From NCBI RefSeq assembly GCF_004302915.1, contig NZ_QQBI01000004.1, positions 1 to 64,000 on the forward strand: a stretch of 64,000 bases of DNA, in the 5' to 3' direction. Origin of the DNA: Komagataeibacter xylinus (GTDB lineage Bacteria > Pseudomonadota > Alphaproteobacteria > Acetobacterales > Acetobacteraceae). Of this stretch, positions 1-8,882 are shown piece after piece (position 1 is the stretch's first letter; every line of letters starts with the position of its first letter). A program made the position numbers and the translations under genes. A model generated the notes under the pieces. It was not told the DNA's origin. It saw only the letters and a program-made list of their open reading frames with translations, and did not search any database.

Positions 1-126
1 AGAAGTTTCCTCAGCGCCGCCGGTGATTGGGGATATAGGACCACCATCACATACCGTCAATCAGAAAATCGCAGCAGGGGCGAAAAAAGTCGCGGCCCCA
101 AACACCCCGATGCGCCAAAAAGCCTG

Positions 127-1308
127 CTAGGACGCCGCTTTCCGGTCCATCAGCATATTTGTCACCGCTGATTTAAATGGCGAAAGGGCATCCGCCACGC
201 GCAGCCCGGCCTGCCTGAGCACGCGGAAAGCGAGTTCATCACGCGTATAAAGTGTGGCGATTCCATTGGTGGCGGCAAACAGGGGGGCGGTTTCCATCCG
301 GTGCCGCCGCTCAAAACGCCGCAGGGCGGACAGGCTACCCACGGGCTCGCCGCGCGCCATGCCCGCAGCCACTTCCTGCGCCAGTGTCTCCTGCCCTTTC
401 AGCCCGAGGTTGAAGCCATGGGCAGTGATCGGGTGCATGCCCACGGCGGCATCGCCCACCAGTGCAAAGCCTGGCGCTGCAAAACGATGGGCATACACGC
501 CCCGCAATGGATAGGCATGCCGCGTGCTGACCAGCCGCATGTTGCCCAGCCGTCTGCCCACCCGCTCCATGATCTCGGCATTGAAGGCATCGCGCTCAAG
601 CGTGCGCAGCCGCTCGATCTGCTCGGTCGGCAGTGTCAGCACGATGGACGAGGCCCCGCCATTGACCGGCAGGAGGGCAACGGTCTGCCCCTCGTCAAAC
701 CACTGGGTGGCCACATGATGGTGCGGCAGGTCATGCGCCATGCGGCAGACCAGCATGGACCGCCTGAAGTCATGCACGATCGCCCCGATGCGCTGCGAGC
801 GCCTGATCTGGGAAAACCGGCCATCAGCCCCCACGGCCAGGCGCGAGGTGATCTCGCCCCCATCATGCACCACGACCATATCCTCCCCGATGCGGCGGAT
901 ATGGCGGGTGGCGGTGCCACCAAGTAGGCTGATGCCAGGGCGCTGGCTGGCTGCCATATATAAGCCATGGCGGATGCAGTGGTTGGACACCAGATAGCCC
1001 AGCGCATCCACGCCCCGGCCCTGCGTATCAAACTGGAGGGGGTGGTTGCCCCGCCCCGTCTCGACCCGCGCCTCGCGCAGGGGCGAGATGGCCACTTCAG
1101 GGATATGCGGCCACGCCCCCAGCTCCTTGAGCACCGCAACCGAATGATGGGTCAGCGCGATCTCGCGCCCGTCAAAGCCCGGCTCCGCCCACGGGGCCTG
1201 CGGCGTGCGCTCGAGCACAGCCACGGACAGGCCACGGGCCTCGAGCGACAGGGCGGCGGCAAGCCCTGCCGGGCCGCCACCCATTATGGTGACATCATGA
1301 TAGGTCAT
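127..1308 (-). CDS. UbiH/COQ6-family FAD-dependent hydroxylase
   Basis: A 393-residue flavoprotein monooxygenase of the UbiH/UbiF/COQ6 family, which hydroxylates the ring of ubiquinone precursors. An N-terminal Rossmann motif (MGGGPAGLAAAL, about residues 9-20) binds the ADP part of FAD. An ADG segment near residue 160 and a GDAAVGMHPITAHGFNLGL segment near residue 285 are the family's second and third FAD/NADPH signatures. The open frame extends 24 codons upstream of the chosen ATG, but that extension is not family-like, while the FAD motif begins 8 residues after this ATG. It lies 32 bp downstream of a nitroreductase on the same strand, so the two may be co-transcribed. Which ring position it hydroxylates cannot be read from the sequence. 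Confidence 0.88.
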   Translation of the reverse strand: MTYHDVTIMGGGPAGLAAALSLEARGLSVAVLERTPQAPWAEPGFDGREIALTHHSVAVLKELGAWPHIPEVAISPLREARVETGRGNHPLQFDTQGRGVDALGYLVSNHCIRHGLYMAASQRPGISLLGGTATRHIRRIGEDMVVVHDGGEITSRLAVGADGRFSQIRRSQRIGAIVHDFRRSMLVCRMAHDLPHHHVATQWFDEGQTVALLPVNGGASSIVLTLPTEQIERLRTLERDAFNAEIMERVGRRLGNMRLVSTRHAYPLRGVYAHRFAAPGFALVGDAAVGMHPITAHGFNLGLKGQETLAQEVAAGMARGEPVGSLSALRRFERRHRMETAPLFAATNGIATLYTRDELAFRVLRQAGLRVADALSPFKSAVTNMLMDRKAAS

Positions 1309-1340
1309 GGCTGGGTTCCTGTCCGTGTGGCCTTCAGGGG

Positions 1341-1928
1341 TTACGCATCCGCGCCGAACGAGGCGGGCGCACCGGTCCACTGGGCCACGTAATCATCAAC
1401 CGGGCGGCGCGAGGGGGCTTTCGCCTGCGCCGTGGGCGTGCCGACAAACAGGAAACCGGCCAGTTTGTGCGGCGCGGGGAAGCCCATCTCGGCAGCGAAT
1501 TCCGGGTCATGGGCAACATCGCCGCTCACCCACACGCCGCCAAAGCCCGTGGCGTGCAGGGCGTTGAGAATGTTCATGGCGGCAGCCCCCACGGCCAGTT
1601 CCTGCTCCAGCAGGGGAATCTTGTTCTCGGGCCGCAGGTGCATGCCCAGCACGATGGTCATGGGCATGGTGGACATGCGCGAGAAACGCTTTTCCACCTT
1701 GGCGGGCGCCACATCGGGGTCGAGCCGCTTCATGCTGGCCACCACGCGCTCGGCCAGCTTCACCCGTGCCTCCCCCTGCACGATGGCGTAGCGCCACGGG
1801 CGCAGCTTGCCATGGTCGGGCGCACGCATGGCGGTGGAGAGGATGGCCTCGAGCACGTCACCCGCGGGGGCCGGTTCCGCCAGCGCATCGGTGGAAAACC
1901 GTGACAGGAGAAGATCGAGCGATGTCAT
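1341..1928 (-). CDS. Nitroreductase family protein (YdjA-like)
   Basis: A 195-residue FMN-dependent NAD(P)H oxidoreductase of the nitroreductase fold. The MRAPDHGKLRPWRY segment near residues 33-46 is the usual FMN-binding start of the YdjA/TdsD-like subgroup. EQELAVGAAAMNILNALHATGFGGVWVSG-type sequence in the middle matches the dimer/FMN helix, and the GTPTAQAKAPSRRPVDDYV tail is typical of the subgroup. The ATG chosen is preceded by an AAGGGA at about 11 nt. A long open frame continues upstream but runs antisense through hisB and is spurious. It is divergent from hisB. Physiological substrate unknown. Confidence 0.87.
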   Translation of the reverse strand: MTSLDLLLSRFSTDALAEPAPAGDVLEAILSTAMRAPDHGKLRPWRYAIVQGEARVKLAERVVASMKRLDPDVAPAKVEKRFSRMSTMPMTIVLGMHLRPENKIPLLEQELAVGAAAMNILNALHATGFGGVWVSGDVAHDPEFAAEMGFPAPHKLAGFLFVGTPTAQAKAPSRRPVDDYVAQWTGAPASFGADA

Positions 1929-2090
1929 ATGGTCATTCCCTTGATATGAAGACACGCAGCAGCAGGCCAGAAGCCAACGCGCGCGACACCATGCCGCAAC
2001 CGCCCGGCCCTGCCAATACGCATGCCCGGGCGGCGCGGCGCGGGCGGGATCGGTATGGATTCCGGCCCCGGCCTTCTGTAGAAGGGGGGC

Positions 2091-2687
2091 ATGAACAGCC
2101 CGCGCACAGCCACGGTCCATCGCGCCACCAGCGAGACCGACATTACCGTGACCATCAACCTCGATGGCACCGGCCAGACCCGCATCGACACCGGGATCGG
2201 CTTCCTTGACCACATGCTGACAGCCCTTGGCCGCCATAGCATGTGCGATCTGGACATTGCCGCCAGAGGCGACCTGCATATCGACTATCACCACACGGTG
2301 GAAGATACGGGCATCGCCCTGGGCAAGGCCTTCGCGCAGGCCATTGGCGACAAGCGCGGCATCCGCCGCTACGGCAGCGCCACCGTACCACTGGACGAGG
2401 CGCTGTGCGAGGCGGTGGTAGATATTTCCGGCCGCCCCTTCCTGGCGTGGTCCGTCACCTTCGGGCGCGACAAGATCGGGGAGATGGACACCGAACTGTT
2501 CGAGGAATTCTTCCGCGCCTTCGCCATGAGCGCGCTGGTCACGCTGCATGTCATCCAGCGCGCGGGGCATAACTGCCACCACATTGCCGAAGCCGCCTTC
2601 AAGGCGCTGGCCCGCGCCCTGCGCACCGCAAGCGAGCCCGACCCGCGCGCGGGTGGCATCATCCCCTCCACCAAGGGCAGCCTGTGA
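2091..2687 (+). CDS. hisB: Imidazoleglycerol-phosphate dehydratase HisB
   Basis: A 198-residue monofunctional HisB, which dehydrates imidazole glycerol phosphate to imidazole acetol phosphate in histidine synthesis. The manganese-binding signatures are present: [16 protein letters not shown] near residues 41-56 and [18 protein letters not shown] near residues 65-82, with a second [18 protein letters not shown] set near residue 160. Length is normal for the family. It opens a plus-strand run of histidine genes, and its TGA overlaps the GTG of the next gene. It is divergent from the nitroreductase gene, so its promoter should lie in 1929-2090; no clear consensus boxes are visible there. Confidence 0.97.
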   Translation: MNSPRTATVHRATSETDITVTINLDGTGQTRIDTGIGFLDHMLTALGRHSMCDLDIAARGDLHIDYHHTVEDTGIALGKAFAQAIGDKRGIRRYGSATVPLDEALCEAVVDISGRPFLAWSVTFGRDKIGEMDTELFEEFFRAFAMSALVTLHVIQRAGHNCHHIAEAAFKALARALRTASEPDPRAGGIIPSTKGSL

Positions 2688-3070
2688 CATTCTATTCCGC
2701 CCTGCTGCCGCCTGCGGGCAGGCCCGCCGATACGCGGGGCTGGCCGGTAATGGTGGCCTGCCGCATGTCGTGGCTGGTGCTGCTGTGCGGCTGGGGCGGA
2801 CTGCTGCTGCGGGGGTGTTTCATCAGCGGGCTGCTGGCGGGGGGCGTGAGCATTCTGCTGATGCAGTTCGTGCCGCTGGCCCTTGCCCTGCCCGTGCTGG
2901 GCGGGCTGCATCTGCTGCTGGCCCTCAACACGCCAGAAATCCGGCAATGGGAACTGCAACTGCGCGGCTATGCCCCCGTGCCGGGCGTGTATGCGCCGGA
3001 CCGCAACGCCGCCGTGCTGCGCTGGCTGGAGCATAACCGGCCTGTTCCCCTCCCTTCCCCCGTATCATGA
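2684..3070 (+). CDS. Small DUF2628-like membrane protein within the his operon
   Basis: A 128-residue protein with about three hydrophobic segments (about residues 24-44, 46-62 and 64-82), followed by an alpha-helical tail containing [15 protein letters not shown]. This layout (aromatic N-terminus, helices, then a DxRRWxLxxRG-like segment) resembles DUF2628 proteins, which in Alphaproteobacteria are often found near hisB/hisH. The GTG start overlaps the hisB stop (GTGA), and its TGA overlaps the hisH ATG, so translation is probably coupled on both sides. No catalytic motif is visible and its role is unknown. Family assignment is by pattern recognition only. Confidence 0.75.
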   Translation: MTFYSALLPPAGRPADTRGWPVMVACRMSWLVLLCGWGGLLLRGCFISGLLAGGVSILLMQFVPLALALPVLGGLHLLLALNTPEIRQWELQLRGYAPVPGVYAPDRNAAVLRWLEHNRPVPLPSPVS

Positions 3071-3759
3071 GGCAGACCATGCCCGCGCCCGCATCCTCCC
3101 GCCCCCGGTCCATCGTGGTGATCGACTATAATGGCGGCAACCTGGCCTCCGCCGCCCGCGCCCTGACACGGGCGGCAGCCGATAGCGGCATCGACGCCAC
3201 CGTCACCATCACGGCGGACCCGCAGGCCGTCCTGCAGGCCGACCGCATCGTCCTGCCCGGACAGGGCGCGTTTGCCGACTGCGCGGCAGGGCTTGCGGCC
3301 CGGCCCGGCCTGCGTGATGCGATTGTTGCGGCAACCGATGGCGGCGTGCCGTTCCTGGGCATATGTGTTGGCATGCAGCTCATGGCCGAGCGCGGGCGCG
3401 AGCATGGCGTCACCCCCGGCTTTGGCTGGATTGCAGGGGAAATCGCGCTGATGGAGGCCCCCGGCCTGCGCCTGCCGCAGATGGGCTGGAACGAACTGGC
3501 CTTCACCCCCGGCGCCCACCCCCTGACCGAAGGGCTGGCGGCAGGTGCGCATGGCTATTTCGTTCATTCCTTCGCACTGGCGGGCTATGACAGCGCCGAC
3601 ATGGTGGCCACCACCGATTACGGCAGCCCCGTGCCCGCCATCGTGGCGCGCGGCAACCGGGCGGGCACCCAGTTCCACGTGGAAAAAAGCCAGCAGGTCG
3701 GGCTGCGCATCCTGTCCAACTTCCTGCGCTGGACGCCCGCGCCGGACCCCGCGCCATGA
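3067..3759 (+). CDS. hisH: Imidazole glycerol phosphate synthase glutaminase subunit HisH
   Basis: A 230-residue class I glutamine amidotransferase subunit that supplies ammonia to HisF. The nucleophile elbow GICVGMQLM (about residues 98-106) carries the catalytic Cys. GTQFHVEKSQQVGLRIL near residue 200 carries the catalytic His and Glu. The N-terminal VVIDYNGGNLASAARAL is the usual HisH opening. The start ATG overlaps the stop of the preceding membrane protein (ATGA), and its own stop overlaps the next ATG. An alternative Met lies at codon 5. Confidence 0.97.
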   Translation: MRQTMPAPASSRPRSIVVIDYNGGNLASAARALTRAAADSGIDATVTITADPQAVLQADRIVLPGQGAFADCAAGLAARPGLRDAIVAATDGGVPFLGICVGMQLMAERGREHGVTPGFGWIAGEIALMEAPGLRLPQMGWNELAFTPGAHPLTEGLAAGAHGYFVHSFALAGYDSADMVATTDYGSPVPAIVARGNRAGTQFHVEKSQQVGLRILSNFLRWTPAPDPAP

Positions 3760-5111
3760 CCCGCCAGGCCACCCTTGCCGGCACGCTGCATGCCGAACGC
3801 CTGCTCGACAACATGCACGAGGACGACCTGCACGCCCTGTGTGATGCAACCAACGCCGCCATACTTGATGGCGGCGGCTTTGGCTGGCTGGCCCCGCCCC
3901 CGCGCGAGACGCTGGAGCGTTACTTCCGTGGCGTGCTGCTGGTGCCCGAGCGGCAGATGTTCGTGGCCCGGCTCGATGACATGATCGTAGGCTCCGCCCA
4001 GCTCGTGCGCCCGCCGCGCAACAACGAGGCGCAGGCCATGAGCGCTGCCCTCATGCATTTCTACATCGCCCCCTACGCGCGCGGGCTGGGGCTGGGCCGC
4101 CTTTTGCTGACCGAGGTGGAAAACTGCGCGCGCAGCATGGGCTACCAGATCATCAACCTCGACGTGCGCGAGACCCAGGCCGAGGCCGTGCGGCTGTTCC
4201 GCAGCAGTGGCTTCCACCACTGGGGCACCCACCCCAGCTATGCCCGCACCGATGGCCGCACCGTGCGCGGCCTGTTCTTCACCAAGCGCCTGCAGGATAA
4301 CGAGCGGATCGTGCCCGCCCACCCGCAGGCTGCCTCCACCCCCATCCCTGCAGCAGGACATGCCCCCGTGACCGGACACAGCCTGACCCTCTACCCCGCC
4401 ATCGACCTCAAGGATGGCACATGCGTGCGCCTGCGCCGTGGCGAGATGGACAACGCCACCGTCTATTCCGATGACCCCGGCGCGCAGGCGCGGGCATGGA
4501 TCCATGCCGGCTGCTCGTGGCTGCATGTGGTCGACCTCAACGGCGCGTTTGCCGGGCGCTCGGCCAATACCGAGGCCATCGAGGCCATCATCGCCAATGC
4601 CTCGGTGCCGGTGCAGCTCGGCGGCGGCCTGCGCGACCTTGAAAGCATCGGCAAATGGCTCAATGCCGGGATCAGCCGCGTGATTCTGGGTTCGATCGCG
4701 GTCAAGAACCCCGAGCTGGTGCGCGAGGCATGCCGCCTGTTCCCCGGTCGCATCGTGGCGGGCATTGACGCGCGCAGCGGCCAGGTAGCGACCGAAGGCT
4801 GGGCCGAAACATCGGAGATGAAAGCCGTCGATCTCGGCCTGCGCATGCAGGATGCCGGTGTGGCCGCCGTCATCTTCACCGAGATCAGCCGCGACGGCAT
4901 GCTGACCGGCATCGACATCGAGCAGACCGCCGACATGGCCAATGCGCTCTCCATCCCGGTCATTGCCAGCGGCGGGGTGGGCAACCTGGCCCATCTTGAA
5001 GCCCTGCGGGCGGCCACGGCACAGGCGCCGGGCATTGAAGGCGTGATCGTGGGCCGCGCGCTGTATGATGGCCGCATCGACCTTGGTGAAGCCCTGCGGG
5101 TCCTGTCCTGA
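3756..5111 (+). CDS. hisA: GNAT N-acetyltransferase domain joined in frame to HisA isomerase
   Basis: One uninterrupted 451-codon frame holds two recognisable proteins. Residues 1 to about 185 form a GNAT acetyltransferase with the acetyl-CoA loop [15 protein letters not shown] near residues 108-122. A Pro/Ala-rich linker of about 20 residues follows. From about residue 208 to the end is a complete HisA, the phosphoribosylformimino-AICAR isomerase, with [11 protein letters not shown] (first catalytic Asp) and [16 protein letters not shown] (second catalytic Asp). There is no stop codon between them. Elsewhere HisA is a stand-alone protein of about 245 residues. Either this is a true fusion or HisA starts separately at the internal GTG at 4368. 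The acetyltransferase substrate is unknown. The ATG overlaps the hisH stop, and the final TGA overlaps hisF. Confidence 0.9.
   Translation: MTRQATLAGTLHAERLLDNMHEDDLHALCDATNAAILDGGGFGWLAPPPRETLERYFRGVLLVPERQMFVARLDDMIVGSAQLVRPPRNNEAQAMSAALMHFYIAPYARGLGLGRLLLTEVENCARSMGYQIINLDVRETQAEAVRLFRSSGFHHWGTHPSYARTDGRTVRGLFFTKRLQDNERIVPAHPQAASTPIPAAGHAPVTGHSLTLYPAIDLKDGTCVRLRRGEMDNATVYSDDPGAQARAWIHAGCSWLHVVDLNGAFAGRSANTEAIEAIIANASVPVQLGGGLRDLESIGKWLNAGISRVILGSIAVKNPELVREACRLFPGRIVAGIDARSGQVATEGWAETSEMKAVDLGLRMQDAGVAAVIFTEISRDGMLTGIDIEQTADMANALSIPVIASGGVGNLAHLEALRAATAQAPGIEGVIVGRALYDGRIDLGEALRVLS
4368..5111 (+). CDS. hisA: Possible separately initiated HisA (internal GTG start)
   Basis: An in-frame GTG at codon 205 of the GNAT-HisA frame would give a normal-length 247-residue HisA beginning [17 protein letters not shown]. 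An AGGA at 4355-4358 lies 9 nt upstream of it, a reasonable ribosome-binding site inside the linker. This would allow HisA to be made alone, with or without the long form. The sequence does not decide between internal initiation and fusion. Confidence 0.5.
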   Translation: MTGHSLTLYPAIDLKDGTCVRLRRGEMDNATVYSDDPGAQARAWIHAGCSWLHVVDLNGAFAGRSANTEAIEAIIANASVPVQLGGGLRDLESIGKWLNAGISRVILGSIAVKNPELVREACRLFPGRIVAGIDARSGQVATEGWAETSEMKAVDLGLRMQDAGVAAVIFTEISRDGMLTGIDIEQTADMANALSIPVIASGGVGNLAHLEALRAATAQAPGIEGVIVGRALYDGRIDLGEALRVLS

Positions 5112-5872
5112 TGCTCAAGCTGCGCGTCATTCCCTGTCTGGACGTAAAAAACGGCCGGGTGGTCAAGGGGGTCAACTTCGTCTCGCTGCGCGATGCGGGC
5201 GACCCGGTGGAACAGGCCGCCGTGTACGACGCGGCGGGGGCGGATGAACTCACCTTCCTCGACATTACCGCCAGTAACGAAAACCGCGACACCATCCTTG
5301 ACGTGGTCAGCCGCACGGCCGAGCGCATCTTCCTGCCGCTGACGGTGGGCGGCGGCGTGCGCACCACCGATGACATGCGCCGCCTGCTGCTGGCGGGCGC
5401 TGATAAATGCGCCATGAACTCGGCTGCCGTATCCCGGCCCGAACTGGTGAGCGAGGCCGCGCAGAAATTCGGCAGCCAGTGCGTGGTGGTCGCCATTGAT
5501 GCCCGTAGCGACGGGCATGGCGGGTGGGAAGTGTACACCCATGGCGGCCGCACCCCCACCGGGCGCAACGTGATTGACTGGTGCAGGGAAGTGGCGGAAC
5601 GTGGCGCGGGCGAGATCCTGCTGACCAGCATGGACCGCGATGGCACCGGCAAGGGCTTCGACCTTGACCTGCTGCGGGCGGCGAATGCGGCGGTGCGCAT
5701 TCCCATCGTGGCCTCGGGCGGGGTCGGCACGCTCGACCATTTTGTCGAGGGCGCGCGCGCGGGTGCGACCGGCCTGCTGGCGGCCAGCGTATTCCACTTC
5801 GGGCAGTTCACCATTCCACAGGTCAAGCAGGCGCTGGCGCAAGCGGGCCTGCCGGTCAGACAGACCGCCTGA
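5111..5872 (+). CDS. hisF: Imidazole glycerol phosphate synthase cyclase subunit HisF
   Basis: A 253-residue (beta-alpha)8 barrel cyclase that uses ammonia from HisH to form imidazole glycerol phosphate and [22 protein letters not shown] near residues 7-23 holds the first catalytic Asp. [20 protein letters not shown] near residue 130 holds the second Asp. [20 protein letters not shown] and [13 protein letters not shown] are phosphate-binding loops. The ATG shares one base with the hisA stop (TGATG), which fits tight co-translation with the upstream HisA and HisH. Confidence 0.98.
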   Translation: MLKLRVIPCLDVKNGRVVKGVNFVSLRDAGDPVEQAAVYDAAGADELTFLDITASNENRDTILDVVSRTAERIFLPLTVGGGVRTTDDMRRLLLAGADKCAMNSAAVSRPELVSEAAQKFGSQCVVVAIDARSDGHGGWEVYTHGGRTPTGRNVIDWCREVAERGAGEILLTSMDRDGTGKGFDLDLLRAANAAVRIPIVASGGVGTLDHFVEGARAGATGLLAASVFHFGQFTIPQVKQALAQAGLPVRQTA

Positions 5873-5903
5873 TCCTCCCTTTCCCGCCTATCGGAGCATT
5901 GTC

Positions 5904-6362
5904 ATGGCCAAGCCAGAAAAATCCCGCAAGAACGCGCCCGCCAAGGCCGCCCCGGCCAAACCGGCCTCCGGCAAGGCGGCCGCACGCAAGGCCCCTGCCG
6001 CGACCATCGAGATCGAGGCCGTAGGCCCCGCGACACCTGATGTGCTCGACCGCCTGTTCGATGTTGTGGAATCGCGCCGGGGCACGGACCCCTCCGTCAG
6101 CCATTCCGCCCGCCTCCTTGCCCGGGGCCGGCGCAAGATTGCGCAGAAATTCGGCGAGGAAGCCGTGGAATGCCTGATCGAGGCCGTGGCGGGCAACCGC
6201 GAGGAACTGATCAGCGAAAGTGCGGACGTGCTCTACCACCTGATCGTGATGTGGGTGGATGCGGGCGTGAAACCGGCCGAGGTCTGGGCCGAACTGCTGC
6301 GCCGTGAAGGCACGAGCGGCGTGGCCGAGAAAGCCGCGCGCCCGCGCGACCCGCTGGCCTGA
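5904..6362 (+). CDS. hisE: Phosphoribosyl-ATP pyrophosphatase HisE with basic N-terminal tail
   Basis: A 152-residue HisE of the all-alpha MazG-like NTP pyrophosphatase fold, which hydrolyses phosphoribosyl-ATP to phosphoribosyl-AMP. The core, from about residue 45, has [13 protein letters not shown] and [13 protein letters not shown], which contain the metal-binding Glu/Asp residues. HisE cores are usually about 100 residues. Here some 38 residues of Lys/Ala/Pro-rich sequence precede it, resembling a histone-H1-like tail. The ATG follows a GGAG at about 7 nt. It sits 31 bp after hisF and 25 bp before the HIT gene. Confidence 0.93.
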   Translation: MAKPEKSRKNAPAKAAPAKPASGKAAARKAPAATIEIEAVGPATPDVLDRLFDVVESRRGTDPSVSHSARLLARGRRKIAQKFGEEAVECLIEAVAGNREELISESADVLYHLIVMWVDAGVKPAEVWAELLRREGTSGVAEKAARPRDPLA

Positions 6363-6387
6363 GCCACCCCAACAGGAGACAAGACCC

Positions 6388-6765
6388 ATGCCCGTAAATG
6401 GCACCGGCGCCTATGACCCGCAGAACGTGTTCGCCCGCATCCTGCGCGGGGAACTGCCGTGCAGGAAGGTGTATGAAGATGAATACGCCCTCGCCTTCCA
6501 TGACATCGCCCCCAAGGCGCCCATCCATGTGCTGGTGATCCCCAAAGGGGCCTATGTTTCCTTTGCCGATTTCAGCGCCGGGGCGAGCGAGGCGGAAATC
6601 GCAGGCTTCACCCGGGCGGTGGGCAAGGTCGCGCGTGACCTCGGGCTGGAAGCGCCGGGCTACCGCCTGGTGTCGAACACTGGCATCGAGGGTGGGCAGG
6701 AAGTGCCGCACTTCCATGTGCACCTGTTTGGTGGCCGCCCGCTTGGCGCCATGCTGCCGGGCTGA
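6388..6765 (+). CDS. HIT family nucleotide-binding protein (HinT-like)
   Basis: A 125-residue histidine triad protein. The C-terminal HFHVHLFGGRPLG (about residues 110-122) is the H-phi-H-phi-H catalytic/nucleotide-binding motif, and HDIAPKAPIHVLVIPK is the usual HinT strand-loop. Such proteins hydrolyse adenosine phosphoramidates or dinucleoside polyphosphates. A good AGGAG lies 9 nt before the ATG. It ends the histidine gene run, a common alphaproteobacterial arrangement. A palindromic repeat follows at the convergent junction. Confidence 0.92.
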   Translation: MPVNGTGAYDPQNVFARILRGELPCRKVYEDEYALAFHDIAPKAPIHVLVIPKGAYVSFADFSAGASEAEIAGFTRAVGKVARDLGLEAPGYRLVSNTGIEGGQEVPHFHVHLFGGRPLGAMLPG

Positions 6766-6833
6766 AGCCGGGCAGACAGGGGCGGTTGCCTGATGGCGCC
6801 ACTCCATGAGCACACGCATGACAGCTTGCAGGG

Positions 6834-6899
6834 CGCCGCTTTTTTGTAAAAAGGCGGCGTTCTTCGAAGCTTTTTGAAAAAAGCTTCACCAAAAACTTT
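6834..6899 (-). repeat. Palindromic intergenic repeat, copy A
   Basis: Two adjacent hairpins: GCCGCTTTTTTGTAAAAAGGCGGC, then GAAGCTTTTTGAAAAAAGCTTC, followed by ACCAAAAACTTT. This is the same element as at 9592, 31397 and 48281, here in reverse orientation. It lies between the convergent HIT and ABC genes. Confidence 0.85.
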
Positions 6900-6916
6900 C
6901 TATAATGAACAGTCTT

Positions 6917-8701
6917 TTACAGGGACTGCAGTTCAAACAGGTCACGATACAGCCCGCCTTCACGCTGCATCAGGGCGGCATGGGGGCCATCCTCGCACAC
7001 CTGGCCATGGCGGAAGACGATGATGCGGTCCAGCCCCATCACGGTGGAAAGCCGGTGGGCAATGACCAGCACCGTGCGCCCGGCCATGAGGCGCTCCATC
7101 GCCTGCTGCACCTGCACTTCGGACTGGGAGTCGAGGCTCGATGTCGCCTCATCCATGATCACGATGCGCGCCTGGCTTAAAAAGGCGCGGGCAATGGCAA
7201 TGCGCTGGCGCTCGCCCCCCGAGAGCTTGACCCCGCGCTCACCCACCATGGTGGCATAGCCGCGCGGCAGGCGGTCGATGAAGTCCGCCGCATTGGCCTG
7301 CCGGGCAGCGTGGGCGATCTCGGCTGGCGTGGCGTCAGGGCGGCCATAGGCAATGTTCTCGGCCAGCGAGCGATGGAACAGCAGCGGCTCCTGCGGCACG
7401 ATGGCAATCTGCCCACGCAGGCTGGCCTGCGTCACCGTGGCAATATCCGTGCCATCAATAGTGATGCGCCCGGCCTGCACATCATAAAGCCGTTGCAGCA
7501 GCCGCGTGAGCGTGGTCTTGCCCGAACCCGACGGACCAACAAGCGCCACCCGGCTGCCGGGCGCGATATCAAGGCTGAGGTCATCAAACAGTACCCGCCC
7601 GTGCTGGCGCACGTAGCCAAAGCGCACATGCTCGAAGCGGATATGCCCTTGCGTTACGCGCAGCGCCGGGGCACCCGGCCGGTCCGCCACGCCGGGATGC
7701 ATGGCGAACAGGGCAACGAGTTCCTCCATCTCGTTGACCGAGCGCTGCACGACCGAAATCTGCTGGCCGATATCGCGCAGGTAGCCCTGGATCACGAACA
7801 TCATGGTCAGCACATAAGCCACATCCCCCGGCCCGGCACGGCCACGCACCCACAACACCGCCACCCCGGCAATCAGCGCCATGCGCATGAGCAGGGCGGC
7901 AAGGTTCTGCAAATTGGCGCTGTCGGTGCCGCGCAGCCACGAGCGCACCATGCGCTGCCGCCACCTTCCCGCCACCCAGGCCAGCCGGGCATCCTCGCGC
8001 CCCTCCGCCCCGCAGGCCTTGACCACGGCGTTGCACGTCACGGCATCGGACAGGGTGGCCCCCATGCGCGTATCCCACGCATTGGCCAGCCGGGCGGATG
8101 GCGCGACATAATGCAGCGTCAGCACGACCGAGAGCCCCACAAGGGCCGCCGCCCCCACCGCCAACACCAGCCCCATCAGCGCCCAGTGAAAGGCCAGCAC
8201 GCCGGTCGTGGCACACAGCACGATCACCTCGGGCACCAGCATGAGCAGCACCGTGTCACCCAGCGTGTCGATCGCCCCCAGCCCGCGCGTGATGCGCCGC
8301 ACGGTCGAACCCGCGAAATTGCTGGCATGCCACTCGCTGGAGAAGCGCTGCACGCGGCCAAACGCCTCCGTCACGATGCCGGTCATGACGCGGGAGGTGA
8401 GGTGCGAGATGGTTACATAAGCCATGCGCCGCGCCACGATGCCGCCCACGCCCAGCCCGGTCAGCCCCGCAACATCGCGTATGGCGCGGTGAATGGTCGC
8501 TGCCTGCGCGGGGTGCGACACGTCATCGACCAGCCAGCCTGCCAGCAGCGGCATCATCACATCCGCAACCGTAGCCAGCGCGATACCCGCCAGCGTGCCG
8601 GCCAGCAGGGCAGGCCACGCCCGCCACCGGCGCCACACAAAGCCCAGGACGGCAGCAAATTCATGCCGCCGCGTGAGGGATCGGGAAGAAGGAGAAGCCA
8701 T
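6917..8701 (-). CDS. ABC transporter with fused membrane and ATPase domains (exporter type)
   Basis: A 594-residue half-transporter. The N-terminal part, to about residue 325, has several membrane helices of the type I exporter fold. The C-terminal ATPase has Walker A GPSGSGKTTLTRLL, Q-loop VPQEPLLFHRSLAENIAYGR, signature LSGGERQRIAIARAF, Walker B IVIMDEATSSLDS and the H-loop IAHRLST. Such MsbA-like half-transporters act as homodimers or heterodimers to export lipids or small molecules; the substrate cannot be told. The chosen ATG gives MASPSSRSLTRRHEF; 28 upstream codons are open but Pro/Arg-rich and probably untranslated. Divergent from nth. Confidence 0.9.
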   Translation of the reverse strand: MASPSSRSLTRRHEFAAVLGFVWRRWRAWPALLAGTLAGIALATVADVMMPLLAGWLVDDVSHPAQAATIHRAIRDVAGLTGLGVGGIVARRMAYVTISHLTSRVMTGIVTEAFGRVQRFSSEWHASNFAGSTVRRITRGLGAIDTLGDTVLLMLVPEVIVLCATTGVLAFHWALMGLVLAVGAAALVGLSVVLTLHYVAPSARLANAWDTRMGATLSDAVTCNAVVKACGAEGREDARLAWVAGRWRQRMVRSWLRGTDSANLQNLAALLMRMALIAGVAVLWVRGRAGPGDVAYVLTMMFVIQGYLRDIGQQISVVQRSVNEMEELVALFAMHPGVADRPGAPALRVTQGHIRFEHVRFGYVRQHGRVLFDDLSLDIAPGSRVALVGPSGSGKTTLTRLLQRLYDVQAGRITIDGTDIATVTQASLRGQIAIVPQEPLLFHRSLAENIAYGRPDATPAEIAHAARQANAADFIDRLPRGYATMVGERGVKLSGGERQRIAIARAFLSQARIVIMDEATSSLDSQSEVQVQQAMERLMAGRTVLVIAHRLSTVMGLDRIIVFRHGQVCEDGPHAALMQREGGLYRDLFELQSL

Positions 8702-8882
8702 GCCCACCACGCCAGAATGCAAAAAACGCGGCCAGGACCGGCCACGGCAAAGGGCTGGAACGACTAGCCCCGCCCCGCGTGGCATGCAAGGCCCCTCTAC
8801 CGGGTTATGAGATGCCCGGGCAATTTACAGACCCCACCCTTACGCCGCACAATACGCACCAATCCACCCCAGCGAGTAGCCG

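Noticed and set aside
1-126. A possible gene fragment at the start of the window
   Set aside because: No open frame of useful length or recognisable motif; it is treated as non-coding, or unresolved because of the window edge.
1929-2690. A long minus-strand extension of the nitroreductase over hisB
   Set aside because: The extension is antisense to hisB and not nitroreductase-like; the ATG at 1928 has a ribosome-binding site and gives normal family length.
7310-8767. A 485-codon plus-strand frame over the ABC transporter
   Set aside because: Antisense shadow: His/Arg/Gln-rich with no domain, while the minus strand has Walker A, signature and Walker B motifs.
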